DNA of 64,000 bases from Sabulitectum sp036743055. Lineage in GTDB: Bacteria; Fermentibacterota; Fermentibacteria; Fermentibacterales; JCC-6. How positions within the stretch are numbered: position 1 is the first letter of the stretch; each line of letters starts with the position of its first letter. Under the pieces are notes generated by a model. It searched no databases. It saw only the letters and a list, made by a program, of their open reading frames with translations, and was not told the DNA's origin. The stretch is from NCBI GenBank assembly GCA_036743055.1, contig DAINQE010000006.1, positions 1-64,000 on the forward strand. The letters are read 5' to 3'. The position numbers and the translations under genes were made by a program. Positions 7,000 to 15,723 of this stretch are shown one piece after another.

Positions 7000-8871
7000 A
7001 TGGGAAGAACCATCGGAATAGACCTTGGCACAACCAATTCGTGCATTGCTTTCAGCGATGGTGGCCATCCCACCGTCATACAGTCCAAGAGCGGCTCCAG
7101 GGTCATGCCCTCGGTGGTGGCCTTCTCCGCCAAGGGGGAGAGGCTTGTGGGCCTTGTAGCCAGACGACAGGCGATTACCAACCCAAGGAACACCATCAGC
7201 AGCGTTAAGAGGCTCATGGGCCGCAGGTATTCCGAGGTGGTTGATCAGGTGGACACGGTTTCCTACGAAATAGTGGAGAACACCAACGGCGACGCGGCGG
7301 TGCGGGTCATGGACAGGGTCTATACCCCTCCGGAGGTCTCCGCCATAATACTGCAGAAGCTGAAGCAGACCGCGGAGGAGTTCCTGGGAGAAGAGGTCAC
7401 CGACGTGGTGATAACCGTTCCAGCCTATTTCAACGAGGTTCAGAGGGAGGCCACGAAGGCAGCCGGCAAGATAGCCGGGCTGAACGTGAAGAGGGTGCTC
7501 AACGAGCCCACCGCCGCCGCTCTGGCATTCCTGGAGCCCAAGGGTAAGACCAGGATAGCGGTTTACGACTTCGGCGGAGGCACCTTCGACATAAGCATCC
7601 TTCAGGTGGTGGAAGGGGTTTTCGAGGTAAAGGCCACCCTGGGCGACACAAGCCTGGGGGGCGACGACCTCGACACCCAGCTGGTTAACTGGATAATGGC
7701 GGAGTTCCTCTCCGACACCGGTATAGACCTGAACAAGGACGCCATTGCCCCCCAGAGGGTGAGGGAGGCCGCGGAAAGGGCAAAGTGCGAGCTGTCCATG
7801 GCCCAGGAGACCGACATAAACCTGCCCTTCATAGCAACCGGCGAATCCGGCCCTGTGCACCTTGAGATAAAGATCACCAGGAAGCTCTTCGAGGAACTGG
7901 CCGGGGACCTTATCCGGAAAACGATACCCCTCTGTCTCGACGCAGTATCCGATGCGGGGATGAAGATGGAAGACCTCGACCATGTGGTTCTGGTTGGCGG
8001 ATCAACCAGGATACCCATGGTGCAGCAGCTGGTCGAGGAAACCTTCGGAAGGAAGCCGGCCCAGTCGGTGAATCCCGACGAAGTCGTCGCCCTGGGTGCC
8101 GCCATAGAAAGTTCCGTGCTCACCGGTCAGCGCAAGGACCTTGTGCTCATCGACGTTACCCCGCTCACACTGGGCGTGGAGACCCTGGGCGGCGTGATGA
8201 CCCCCATAATCCAGCGCAACAGCCCGGTGCCAACCAGGAACAGCAGGATATTCACCACCGCAAGCGACAACCAGTCGGTGGTTGGGGTTCACGTGGCCCA
8301 GGGGGAGCGCGACCTCATCGACGGGAACAGAAGCCTGGGAACCTTCGAGCTCCGGGGCATCAAACCCGCCAAGAGGGGAGAGCCCAGGGTCGAGGTTACC
8401 TTCGAGATCGACGCCAGCGGCATCCTGAACGTATCCGCAAGGGATACCAGCACCGGCCAGAAGCAGAGCATCAAGGTCAACCCCAGCGGAGGCCTTTCCA
8501 GCGACGAGATCGAGAGGCTGAAGAAGGAGGCCGCCGCCAACGCCGAGGCTGACAGGAGGCGGATGAAGCTGGTGGGGCTTCGGAACGAGTCCGACGAAGC
8601 CATATACAGGGCCACTAAGACCCTGAAGGTGGCCAGGGAAGAGCTGGAGAAGGAGTCCTGGGAGGAGCTGGAAGCCGCGGTCAAGGAGCTGAAGAAGCTC
8701 AGGGACGGCGACGACGCACTGATACTGGGCAAGGCCATCAGCACACTGCGGTCCCTCACGGATTCCGTGGCGAAGCTCGTTGCCGTCTTCGAGTCCGACG
8801 AAGAGCAGGCCGCCGCCGAGTTCCTGGAATCCATGACCGACGGGTCGGAGGAAGAGACCCCGGAGGAGTAG
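7000..8871 (+). CDS. dnaK: Hsp70 chaperone DnaK
   Basis: DnaK is the ATP-dependent cytoplasmic folding chaperone. The ATG at 7000 follows GGGGAG and gives 623 residues; codons upstream are not conserved-looking. It begins IGIDLGTTNSC, the phosphate-1 motif. The YDFGGGTFDIS phosphate-2 and VVLVGGSTRIPMVQQ adenosine motifs follow, then a substrate-binding domain starting at DVTPLTLGVET, and a helical lid ending in an acidic tail. The DnaJ partner is the next gene downstream, but it has its own putative promoter. No grpE or hrcA lies in this window. Confidence 0.97.
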   Translation: MGRTIGIDLGTTNSCIAFSDGGHPTVIQSKSGSRVMPSVVAFSAKGERLVGLVARRQAITNPRNTISSVKRLMGRRYSEVVDQVDTVSYEIVENTNGDAAVRVMDRVYTPPEVSAIILQKLKQTAEEFLGEEVTDVVITVPAYFNEVQREATKAAGKIAGLNVKRVLNEPTAAALAFLEPKGKTRIAVYDFGGGTFDISILQVVEGVFEVKATLGDTSLGGDDLDTQLVNWIMAEFLSDTGIDLNKDAIAPQRVREAAERAKCELSMAQETDINLPFIATGESGPVHLEIKITRKLFEELAGDLIRKTIPLCLDAVSDAGMKMEDLDHVVLVGGSTRIPMVQQLVEETFGRKPAQSVNPDEVVALGAAIESSVLTGQRKDLVLIDVTPLTLGVETLGGVMTPIIQRNSPVPTRNSRIFTTASDNQSVVGVHVAQGERDLIDGNRSLGTFELRGIKPAKRGEPRVEVTFEIDASGILNVSARDTSTGQKQSIKVNPSGGLSSDEIERLKKEAAANAEADRRRMKLVGLRNESDEAIYRATKTLKVAREELEKESWEELEAAVKELKKLRDGDDALILGKAISTLRSLTDSVAKLVAVFESDEEQAAAEFLESMTDGSEEETPEE

Positions 8872-8894
8872 CCTTCCACTGCGGCGGCGTTTTT

Positions 8895-8923
8895 TTGTGA
8901 TACCAGCCTGCTGATTGTATATT
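8895..8923 (+). promoter_or_regulatory. Putative leaderless promoter for dnaJ
   Basis: TTGTGA (8895-8900), a 17-base spacer and TATATT (8918-8923) end only 7 bases before the dnaJ ATG at 8931. No Shine-Dalgarno sequence lies in the gap, so the transcript would start at or next to the start codon. A T-run at 8890-8896 follows a GC-rich stretch after dnaK, but no clear stem was found. Confidence 0.5.
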
Positions 8924-8930
8924 TCACGCC

Positions 8931-10013
8931 ATGAATCCTTATGAAGTACTGGGTGTGGACAGGAACGCGTCCCCCGAAGAGATCAAGAAGGCCTACCGGG
9001 CCGCGGCGATGAAGAACCATCCCGACCGCAACCCCGGCGACAAAAAGGCCGAAGAGCGTTTCAAGGAGGCCGCAAGGGCCTACGAGATCCTCAGCAGCCC
9101 CTCCCGGAGGGAAGCCTATGACCGTTTCGGGACCACCGGGGAACCCGGTTCCTCGGGAATGGGGGGCATGGAGGACATATTCGGAGGCTTTGGCCTCGAC
9201 GACGCCCTCAGGGCGTTCATGGAGAATTTCGGCTTTTCCGGCGGTGGTTCCTCCAGGGGAACCGTCAGGGGCGACGATGTAACCGTACGTGTTGACCTTG
9301 AGCTGGAAGAGGTGGTCCTGGGCGGGCGACGGGAGATACAGGTTGAGAGGAATTCAGCCTGCGAAGCCTGTGGAGGGACCGGAGCCGACAGCGAAGCCGG
9401 GTCCGAGAGCTGCAGGCACTGCGGCGGAGCCGGAAGGATATCCACCACCAGGAACACCCTCCTGGGAAGCTTCAGAACGGTGAAGGAATGCCCGGTCTGC
9501 AGGGGCGCGGGCAGGGTCCCTAAAAAGATGTGCCCCGGCTGCAGGGGCAGGGGCTACGAGAAGAAGAAGACCTCCATTGCTGTGGACCTGCCCCCGGGGC
9601 TTACCAGGGGGCACTACATACGGCTTCGGGGCCAGGGGGACCATCCCGGACAGGGCGGAACTCCAGGTGACCTGAGGCTTCTGGTGAACGACATAGACTA
9701 CGGGCCCTTCTCCAGGGAGGAGGACGACCTTGTCTACCCCCTTACGGTTTCCTATCCCCAGGCAGTTCTGGGAGCCGATTTCGAGATACCCGCTCCCGAC
9801 GGTGAACCGGTTTCCGTTCAGGTTCCCCAGGGAACGCCTGCTGGAAGCAGGATCCGGGTAAGGAACAGGGGCATCGGCCGTCTGGACAGACGCGGGCGGG
9901 GAGACCTGCTGGTGGAGGTCGGTATCCATGTTCCGGGCAAGGTGAAAAGGAAAGAGAAGGAGCTCCTTAAGGAACTGGAGGAATCCCCTTCCTTCAGGAA
10001 TCCCGGGAAATGA
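8931..10013 (+). CDS. dnaJ: Hsp40 co-chaperone DnaJ
   Basis: This is a full-length type I DnaJ of 360 residues. It has a J domain (residues 1-70) with the HPD tripeptide in NHPDRNPG, and a Gly/Phe-rich linker (about 70-110). Four CxxCxGxG-type zinc repeats follow at about 140-205 (CEACGGTGAD, CRHCGGAGR, CPVCRGAGR, CPGCRGRGY), then two beta-barrel substrate domains. It stimulates DnaK ATPase activity and delivers clients. The start has no ribosome-binding site and may be leaderless. Its stop overlaps the mutS2 start in ATGA, so dnaJ heads an operon that runs through dnaG and the sigma factor. Confidence 0.96.
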   Translation: MNPYEVLGVDRNASPEEIKKAYRAAAMKNHPDRNPGDKKAEERFKEAARAYEILSSPSRREAYDRFGTTGEPGSSGMGGMEDIFGGFGLDDALRAFMENFGFSGGGSSRGTVRGDDVTVRVDLELEEVVLGGRREIQVERNSACEACGGTGADSEAGSESCRHCGGAGRISTTRNTLLGSFRTVKECPVCRGAGRVPKKMCPGCRGRGYEKKKTSIAVDLPPGLTRGHYIRLRGQGDHPGQGGTPGDLRLLVNDIDYGPFSREEDDLVYPLTVSYPQAVLGADFEIPAPDGEPVSVQVPQGTPAGSRIRVRNRGIGRLDRRGRGDLLVEVGIHVPGKVKRKEKELLKELEESPSFRNPGK

Positions 10014-12325
10014 AGCCGGCCTGTCTTCGCCGCCTTGAGTTCAGGAGCATACTGGAAATGGCGGCCGAGGGGGCTTCCACGGAGGCTGGCCGGGGTCGCG
10101 TCATGTCCCTGGAACCGGCTGGGGACAGGGAGACCTCCAGGACACTGATGCTGGAGACCCTCCACGCATCGGATCTCATCGGTTCTTCACTGGAACCGGC
10201 TCTTTCTTCGCTGGGTACCGCCATTGAAACGGCCGGAAGCCTCGAGGACGGCTCCATAGCCCTGGATCCCGTGCTGCTTCGTGCAGCGGGGAGTTTCATG
10301 AGTGATCTGATTGACTTCATCGGAAGGGCCGACGCGGCCAGGGAAGAAATTCCAGGAGTGCTCCATGATCTCCTTGGGGGAGTGTCCCTTTCCAGGGAAC
10401 TCTCCCGTCACCTCCTTGCGATCACCACACCCGACGGCGAACTTTCGCCGTCCGCGTCGCCTCTGCTCAGGAAACTTGCCAGACGAATGGATTCGCTGCG
10501 CTCGTCTCTGAGCTCCAGGATATCTTCCATCTGTGCCGACTACGCCAGCAGGGGTATTCTCCGTGACGCCCCTCCGACAATGCGCTCCGGCAGGTTCGTC
10601 ATTCCCGTGGCCGCTTCCAGGAAGGGATCGGTGCGGGGGATCATACACGACAGGTCCGACAGCGGAGCAACGGTGTTCATGGAACCCGCCCAGCTGGTGG
10701 AGGCGGGGAATGAACTTCAGGAGGCCGCCATGGACTACGAGCAGGAGAGAAGGCGGATCCTCAGGGAGGCTACTTCCATGCTCAGGGAGCGGTCAGGGGA
10801 GTTCACCGACGCACTGGAAACCGCGGTGGAACTGGACTCCATCTTTGCCAGGGCCAGGTATCACAGGAGATGGAAGACCGTTTTTCCCGAGGAGGGCCCG
10901 GTGAACCTCAGGGGTCTGGTTCACCCCCTGCTTCCCCCTGAGACCGCAGTGAGAAGCGATGTGTCGCTGCCCGGAAGCTGGAGGGTCCTGGTGGTGAGCG
11001 GCCCTAACGCCGGGGGGAAGAGTGTATTGCTCAAGGCGGTGGCCCTGGCTTCCCTCTGCTCCAGGGGCGGTCTGGGGGTTCACGCTTCCGGGGGGTCCAC
11101 CATGCCTTTCTTCAGCAGGGTGATGGTTTCCATGGGGGACAATCAGTCCATCTCCATGCACCTGAGCACCTATTCCGCCAGGCTCTCCGAGCAGAAAATG
11201 ATCCTCGACCATGGAGACCGCGAGACCCTGGCGATAATAGACGAACCCGCAGCGGGGACCGACCCGGTCACCGGCGCCGCGCTGGCGGCGGTGTTCCTGG
11301 AGAGGATGGCCGATTCGGGCACAAGGGCCATCGTCAGCACCCATATGGGGCAGCTGAAGCTTCTGGCCATGGAGAAGGAGGGGTTCCTGAACGGATCCAT
11401 GTCCTTCGACCCTGAGACCCTTACACCGGGCTACAGCTTCATCCCTGATCTTCCCGGAGCATCCTGCACCCTGGAGGCAGCGGCAATAGCGGGTTTTCCC
11501 CCTGAGATCACCGGGAAGGCCTCGGAACTCGCCGGCGACTCCTTCAGCCTGGATTCCCTTGTGGCAAGCCTCAGGGACCTCGAGGAAAGAAGGAGCGGGG
11601 AACTCCTGCTCCTGGAGAGGGAAAGGAAGGAACTGCAAGAGAAGGCCAGAACCCTGCGAAGGAACCTCCGGGAAGCCGAGAGGAAGGCCGGGGAAATGGA
11701 GCTTGAGGCGGAGAGGGAGAGGAACCGCCTGCTCAGGGAGATCGAGTCGAAGGCAGATTCCCTGCTGGCCACCATCTCAGATACCTCGAACCGCGACCAG
11801 CGGCTGAGGGCCCGGCGCGAACTGGGGGAGATGGCCAGGAACTTGTCTGCGGACCAGGCGGATAACCCGGAGACGGCTGATGACAGGAACCTGCCGGACC
11901 TGAGCGTAGGGGACGCGGTGAAGGTGGAGGGCTGGCCTCAGCCCGGGAGGGTGGAGAAGGTAAGCCGTTCCACGGTGATGGTAAGGCTGGGCTCCATGCT
12001 CCTGAAAAAGGAGAAGTGCCATCTGGAGAAGGTCAGCACCCCCGAACCTGCGGACGCTTCCGCGTCGGAATACAGGACGCCGGAGGAAAGGCCTGAAGCC
12101 ATGCTCATCGGGCTGACGGTTGACGAGGCAGTGGCCGAACTCGATATAAAGATGGACAACTGCGTCGCCGCAGGTCTCAGGCGGCTGAGGGTGGTTCACG
12201 GAAAGGGCAGGCTGATGAAGGGGGTTACCGACTGGCTCAGGGGAGACAGGAGGGTGCGGTCGGTATCCATGGCCCCGCCTGAGGAGGGCGGCGCCGGAGC
12301 TTCGATCGTATTGCTGAGGGGATGA
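10010..12325 (+). CDS. mutS2: MutS2-family ATPase
   Basis: This encodes 771 residues, normal for MutS2, whose members act on branched DNA or on stalled, collided ribosomes. The MutS core includes the Walker A GPNAGGKSVLLK near residue 330, the STYSARLSEQ block and the Walker B LAIIDEPAAGTDP near residue 410. A long coiled coil rich in Glu/Arg (about 520-600), a KOW/SH3-like segment (about 630-670) and a C-terminal Smr domain (about 697-771) follow. The Smr domain keeps HGKG but lacks the LDLRG-type motif that normally precedes it and the usual following T-G-x-L-R, so nuclease activity is doubtful. It is translationally coupled to dnaJ (ATGA) and ends 3 bp before dnaG. Confidence 0.93.
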   Translation: MKPACLRRLEFRSILEMAAEGASTEAGRGRVMSLEPAGDRETSRTLMLETLHASDLIGSSLEPALSSLGTAIETAGSLEDGSIALDPVLLRAAGSFMSDLIDFIGRADAAREEIPGVLHDLLGGVSLSRELSRHLLAITTPDGELSPSASPLLRKLARRMDSLRSSLSSRISSICADYASRGILRDAPPTMRSGRFVIPVAASRKGSVRGIIHDRSDSGATVFMEPAQLVEAGNELQEAAMDYEQERRRILREATSMLRERSGEFTDALETAVELDSIFARARYHRRWKTVFPEEGPVNLRGLVHPLLPPETAVRSDVSLPGSWRVLVVSGPNAGGKSVLLKAVALASLCSRGGLGVHASGGSTMPFFSRVMVSMGDNQSISMHLSTYSARLSEQKMILDHGDRETLAIIDEPAAGTDPVTGAALAAVFLERMADSGTRAIVSTHMGQLKLLAMEKEGFLNGSMSFDPETLTPGYSFIPDLPGASCTLEAAAIAGFPPEITGKASELAGDSFSLDSLVASLRDLEERRSGELLLLERERKELQEKARTLRRNLREAERKAGEMELEAERERNRLLREIESKADSLLATISDTSNRDQRLRARRELGEMARNLSADQADNPETADDRNLPDLSVGDAVKVEGWPQPGRVEKVSRSTVMVRLGSMLLKKEKCHLEKVSTPEPADASASEYRTPEERPEAMLIGLTVDEAVAELDIKMDNCVAAGLRRLRVVHGKGRLMKGVTDWLRGDRRVRSVSMAPPEEGGAGASIVLLRG

Positions 12326-12328
12326 AGC

Positions 12329-14020
12329 ATGGGATACAATCCCGTTGACATAGAGCTTCTCAAGGATTCCGTCGATGCCGTGTCCATCATCGGGCAGTAC
12401 GTGGAGCTGAAAAGAGCAGGAAGCTCATGGAAGGGGCTCTGCCCCTTTCACAGGGAGAAGACCCCCAGTTTCTTCGTTTTTCCTGAGAGGGGAACCTGGA
12501 AGTGCTTCGGATGCGACTCCGGCGGTGACATAATCAGCTTCCTGGGCCGCTACAAGGGCCTTGACTTCATCGAAGTGGTTGAGGAACTCGCCGAGCAGAC
12601 CGGCATGAAACTGAAGATAGCCGGAGGCAGGGAGCGAAGGGAACTCAGATCACCGATATATGAACTCCTTGAGGAAGCGCAGCGTTTCTTCACCGAATCG
12701 TTCAGAGGTCCCGAGGGCAGAGAGGCCAGGGAGTATCTCCAGACCCGCAGGATCGACGAGAACCTGCTGAGGATAGGCATAGGCCATGCCCCGGGGGGTA
12801 ACGCACTCCTCGCCCGCCTTCAGGAAAAGGGCTACTCCGTTTCATCCATGGTCGAGGCCGGCGTGGTAAAGTCCGGGGAAAGCGGACCATATGACTTCTT
12901 CCGGAATCGCCTCATCTTTCCCATCAGGGACAGGAGGGGCCGTGTGGTCTCCTTCGGGGGAAGGACACTGGACAGCGCCAGGGCCAAGTATCTCAACGGC
13001 CCGGAGACCGCGGTCTATACCAAGGGCAGCTTCCTCTACGGGTACAGCAGGGCTCAGAAACATGCCAGGGAGCAGAAGAGGGTCATCCTCGTGGAAGGCT
13101 ACTTCGACCACGCCAGGCTCCTTTCCCAGGGTTTCCACGAAACCGTAGCCGCCAGCGGCACGGCCTTCACCGAACGGCAGGCGAGGAACCTGATGGGGAT
13201 GGCTGAAAGAACCTTCATCTGCTACGATGGCGACGCCGCGGGGAACAAGGCCTCGGTCAAGGTTTCCGAGGTGATCATGTCCCAGGGGGGATTCCCTGAG
13301 ATCGTGAAGGTCCCCGGGGGGATGGATCCCGACGACTTCGTCCTGAAGAACGGCCCCGCCGAGTTCGAGAAGCTCCTGGAGAACGCCATGGATCCCGTAT
13401 CCTTCTGCGTTTCCCTGCTTGGCGGGAACGCCATGTCCGGAAGCGGAAGGGTTGCCGTTGCCAGAAGACTCCTCGAGGTGGCATCATCCGCCTCGAGCCC
13501 CCTGGTTCAAGAGGACCTCCTGGAAAAGGTAGAGAAGCACACCGGCTTTTCCAGGACCGCCCTGATCAAGGCATCGGCAACAAAGGAACCACTTTCCCGC
13601 GCCGCCGCCGATACCGGTGGGAGGAACCTCTCCTCAGGCGACAAGACGCTTCTCAGGGCGGCAACCGCCGGGGGAAGGCTGGACAGGGGTCTCATCAGGT
13701 TCCTGGAGCCCGGGGACATGCTCTCGGTCACCGGCAGGGAGATACTGGCGGAACTCAAGGACCAGCTCGACGCGGGATACGCCACCGTGATGCTTGGGGA
13801 GATGGACACCGTCATGTCAGGCTTGTGCGCTGACATCTCCGGCTTCCTGGAGTTCACCACCACCGATGAGATCAGCAGACTGAAGCGCTCCGTGGAGAGG
13901 AAACGGAGGGAGATGCCCCGGCGGAAGAAACTCCTGGAGGAACTGGCCACCGCGGACCCTGTGAGGACCGCCGAGATACTGGAAGACCTGGGCGACGGCG
14001 GTGGCATGGATGCCAGGTAG
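12329..14020 (+). CDS. dnaG: DNA primase
   Basis: DnaG makes RNA primers for replication. It is 563 residues. The CHC2 zinc finger is near residues 37-62 (CPFH ... CFGC). The catalytic core includes the FFRNRLIFPI-D segment. The TOPRIM domain is at about 250-305 with VILVEGYFD and FICYDGDAAG, which supply the metal-binding Glu and Asp residues. The helicase-binding C-terminal region is present but weakly conserved. It lies 3 bp after mutS2 and overlaps the sigma factor gene, matching the classical dnaG-rpoD pairing. Confidence 0.96.
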   Translation: MGYNPVDIELLKDSVDAVSIIGQYVELKRAGSSWKGLCPFHREKTPSFFVFPERGTWKCFGCDSGGDIISFLGRYKGLDFIEVVEELAEQTGMKLKIAGGRERRELRSPIYELLEEAQRFFTESFRGPEGREAREYLQTRRIDENLLRIGIGHAPGGNALLARLQEKGYSVSSMVEAGVVKSGESGPYDFFRNRLIFPIRDRRGRVVSFGGRTLDSARAKYLNGPETAVYTKGSFLYGYSRAQKHAREQKRVILVEGYFDHARLLSQGFHETVAASGTAFTERQARNLMGMAERTFICYDGDAAGNKASVKVSEVIMSQGGFPEIVKVPGGMDPDDFVLKNGPAEFEKLLENAMDPVSFCVSLLGGNAMSGSGRVAVARRLLEVASSASSPLVQEDLLEKVEKHTGFSRTALIKASATKEPLSRAAADTGGRNLSSGDKTLLRAATAGGRLDRGLIRFLEPGDMLSVTGREILAELKDQLDAGYATVMLGEMDTVMSGLCADISGFLEFTTTDEISRLKRSVERKRREMPRRKKLLEELATADPVRTAEILEDLGDGGGMDAR

Positions 14021-14963
14021 ACCCTCACCGGCGGACGGGAGCGGCAAATTGCTCCACGGCGGGCAGAAAGCCGTGCTGGCACACAGGATACGCACGGCTC
14101 GCAGCGAACTGGCTTCCATGGCCGGGCTGGATGACGCCGACCTGGGCAGGAACCGCTGGAACAAGCTTCACACGGAGATACGGGAAAAGCTCCTGCTCCT
14201 GGCCGACGAAAAGAAAAGGGAACGGGCGGAAGCTCTCCTAGAGGAACTCCTGGACGCCGAGGCGGAGATCATAGAGGGCAATATCAGGCTGGTGAGAATG
14301 GTGGTAAGGCGCTACGCCTCGGGCTTCGCCGGCGCACTGGAGGAGATGGACCTTGTCCAGGAGGGCTGCGAGGGGCTCCTCGACGCGGTGAGAAGGTTCG
14401 ATTTCACCGGCAGCAGGGGTTTCATCACCTACGCGCTCATACGGATCAAGAAGAGGGTCCTTCTCGCGGTGGAAAGGCAGCAGAGGCTCGTAAGGCTGCC
14501 TGCCCACGCGGTTCGGAAATCGGTTTACATCAGGGAGATCATGGACGACTTCGCCGCAAGGGAAGGAAGGCATCCCCTTCCCCATGAACTCCAGGATGAG
14601 ATCGGCGACCCCGTGGACTGGTCACTGATACTCAGCCTGTCGGAGAAGGTGGTTCCCATCACGGAACCGGCGGGTGATTCGGGCATTCCCCTGTCGGAGA
14701 AGATACCCGGTGCATTGCCCTCCCCCGAGGAATCCACATGGGAGGAGACCCTTCAGGATGCCATGGAGGGGCTGGACAGAAGAAGCAGGTTCGTTCTGGT
14801 GATGAGGTACGGACTGCTCGGCGGAGAAACGCAGACACTGGACAGCATTTCCAGGGTACTGGGGGTCTCCATAGAAAGGACGAGGCAGATTGAGAAGAAA
14901 GCCCTGGACCATCTTCGCGCTAATCTTCGGGGTTTTTCCATCACTGACTGGCTGCGGGGGTAG
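14010..14963 (+). CDS. rpoD: RpoD-like sigma factor, divergent region 2
   Basis: This encodes about 317 residues from the ATG at 14010; a GTG at 14001 is also possible. Region 2 is recognisable (IIEGNIRLVRMVVRRY, EEMDLVQEGCEGLLDAVRRF). Region 3 has EGRHPLPHEL, and region 4 has RSRFVLVMRYGL with the helix-turn-helix VLGVSIERTRQIEKKALDHL. The usual housekeeping segment TYATWWIRQ is replaced by TYALIRIKK, so the two Trp residues that help melt the -10 element are absent. The dnaG-linked position supports the primary sigma factor, but an alternative group member is possible. Region 1.1 is missing. The last 74 bp also encode the signal peptide of the next gene. Confidence 0.8.
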   Translation: MPGRPSPADGSGKLLHGGQKAVLAHRIRTARSELASMAGLDDADLGRNRWNKLHTEIREKLLLLADEKKRERAEALLEELLDAEAEIIEGNIRLVRMVVRRYASGFAGALEEMDLVQEGCEGLLDAVRRFDFTGSRGFITYALIRIKKRVLLAVERQQRLVRLPAHAVRKSVYIREIMDDFAAREGRHPLPHELQDEIGDPVDWSLILSLSEKVVPITEPAGDSGIPLSEKIPGALPSPEESTWEETLQDAMEGLDRRSRFVLVMRYGLLGGETQTLDSISRVLGVSIERTRQIEKKALDHLRANLRGFSITDWLRG

Positions 14964-15723
14964 CGGGGAAGCCCCAGGATCCACCTCCGGGGACACACTG
15001 GCGGTGGTTTTCGGACCCTCCCTTACCGAGCTTTTCTTCGAGGGTGGAGCGTGGGACAGGCTGGCCGCTGTGGACAGATTCTCCACATGGCCGCCTGGGG
15101 TTCAGGACATCCCCGTGGCGGGGGACTACCTTTCCCCGTCACTGGAGACCATCGTGGAACTCGGCGCTACATCGATCCATGCGGTTGGAAGCAGCGAAGC
15201 TCTCAGGGATCTCGCCTCCAGGATGGGGATCCCGTTTTACACATACTCCTTCGACTCACTGGAGGATGTGATGGAGTCTTCCAGGAGGCTCGAGGAACTC
15301 TATCCGGAGGCTGACCTGAGCGGCTTCAGGCATCTGGTGGAATCGTCCCTGGATTCAGCCGGGGAGAGCCTCAGCGGAAAAACCCTGAGTGTAATGGCGG
15401 TGGTTCACCTGGAAGAGGACGGCGCCATAACCCTTGCGGGCAGGGGGACCTTCATCGCAGACATCATTACCGGATCGGGCTGTGTCCTTTCGGCCCCTGA
15501 CGCTGGCAGCTACCCCTCCGTATCGGTGGAGGGTGTTCTGGCCATGGCGCCGGACCGGGTCATCATACTGGCGCCTGGCGGAGATCCCGAGGCAATAATG
15601 GAGAGATGGTCCGCCAACGGGCTTTCCACTGAAGGGGTCACCCCGCTCACCGGTGAGCATCTGCTGATCCCGGGTTCGAGGCTTCCCCAAACGGTGAGGG
15701 AGATGATATCCTGTCTGAACTGA
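14890..15723 (+). CDS. ABC importer substrate-binding lipoprotein
   Basis: This encodes 277 residues of the BtuF/FecB class III binding-protein fold. The TTG at 14890 is needed to give a complete lipoprotein signal (MRRKPW, hydrophobic core, Ser-Leu-Thr-Gly-Cys); no later start would do so. Family signs are GPSLTELFFEGG, VDRFSTWP, GDYLSPSLETIVELG, and the late LAMAPDRVIILAPGG followed by LIPGSR. Ligands of this class are cobalamin, haem or ferric siderophores; the ligand here cannot be told. The first 74 bp overlap the sigma factor gene in another frame. The ATPase and permease follow by overlaps, making a BtuF-D-C-type importer. Confidence 0.87.
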   Translation: MRRKPWTIFALIFGVFPSLTGCGGSGEAPGSTSGDTLAVVFGPSLTELFFEGGAWDRLAAVDRFSTWPPGVQDIPVAGDYLSPSLETIVELGATSIHAVGSSEALRDLASRMGIPFYTYSFDSLEDVMESSRRLEELYPEADLSGFRHLVESSLDSAGESLSGKTLSVMAVVHLEEDGAITLAGRGTFIADIITGSGCVLSAPDAGSYPSVSVEGVLAMAPDRVIILAPGGDPEAIMERWSANGLSTEGVTPLTGEHLLIPGSRLPQTVREMISCLN

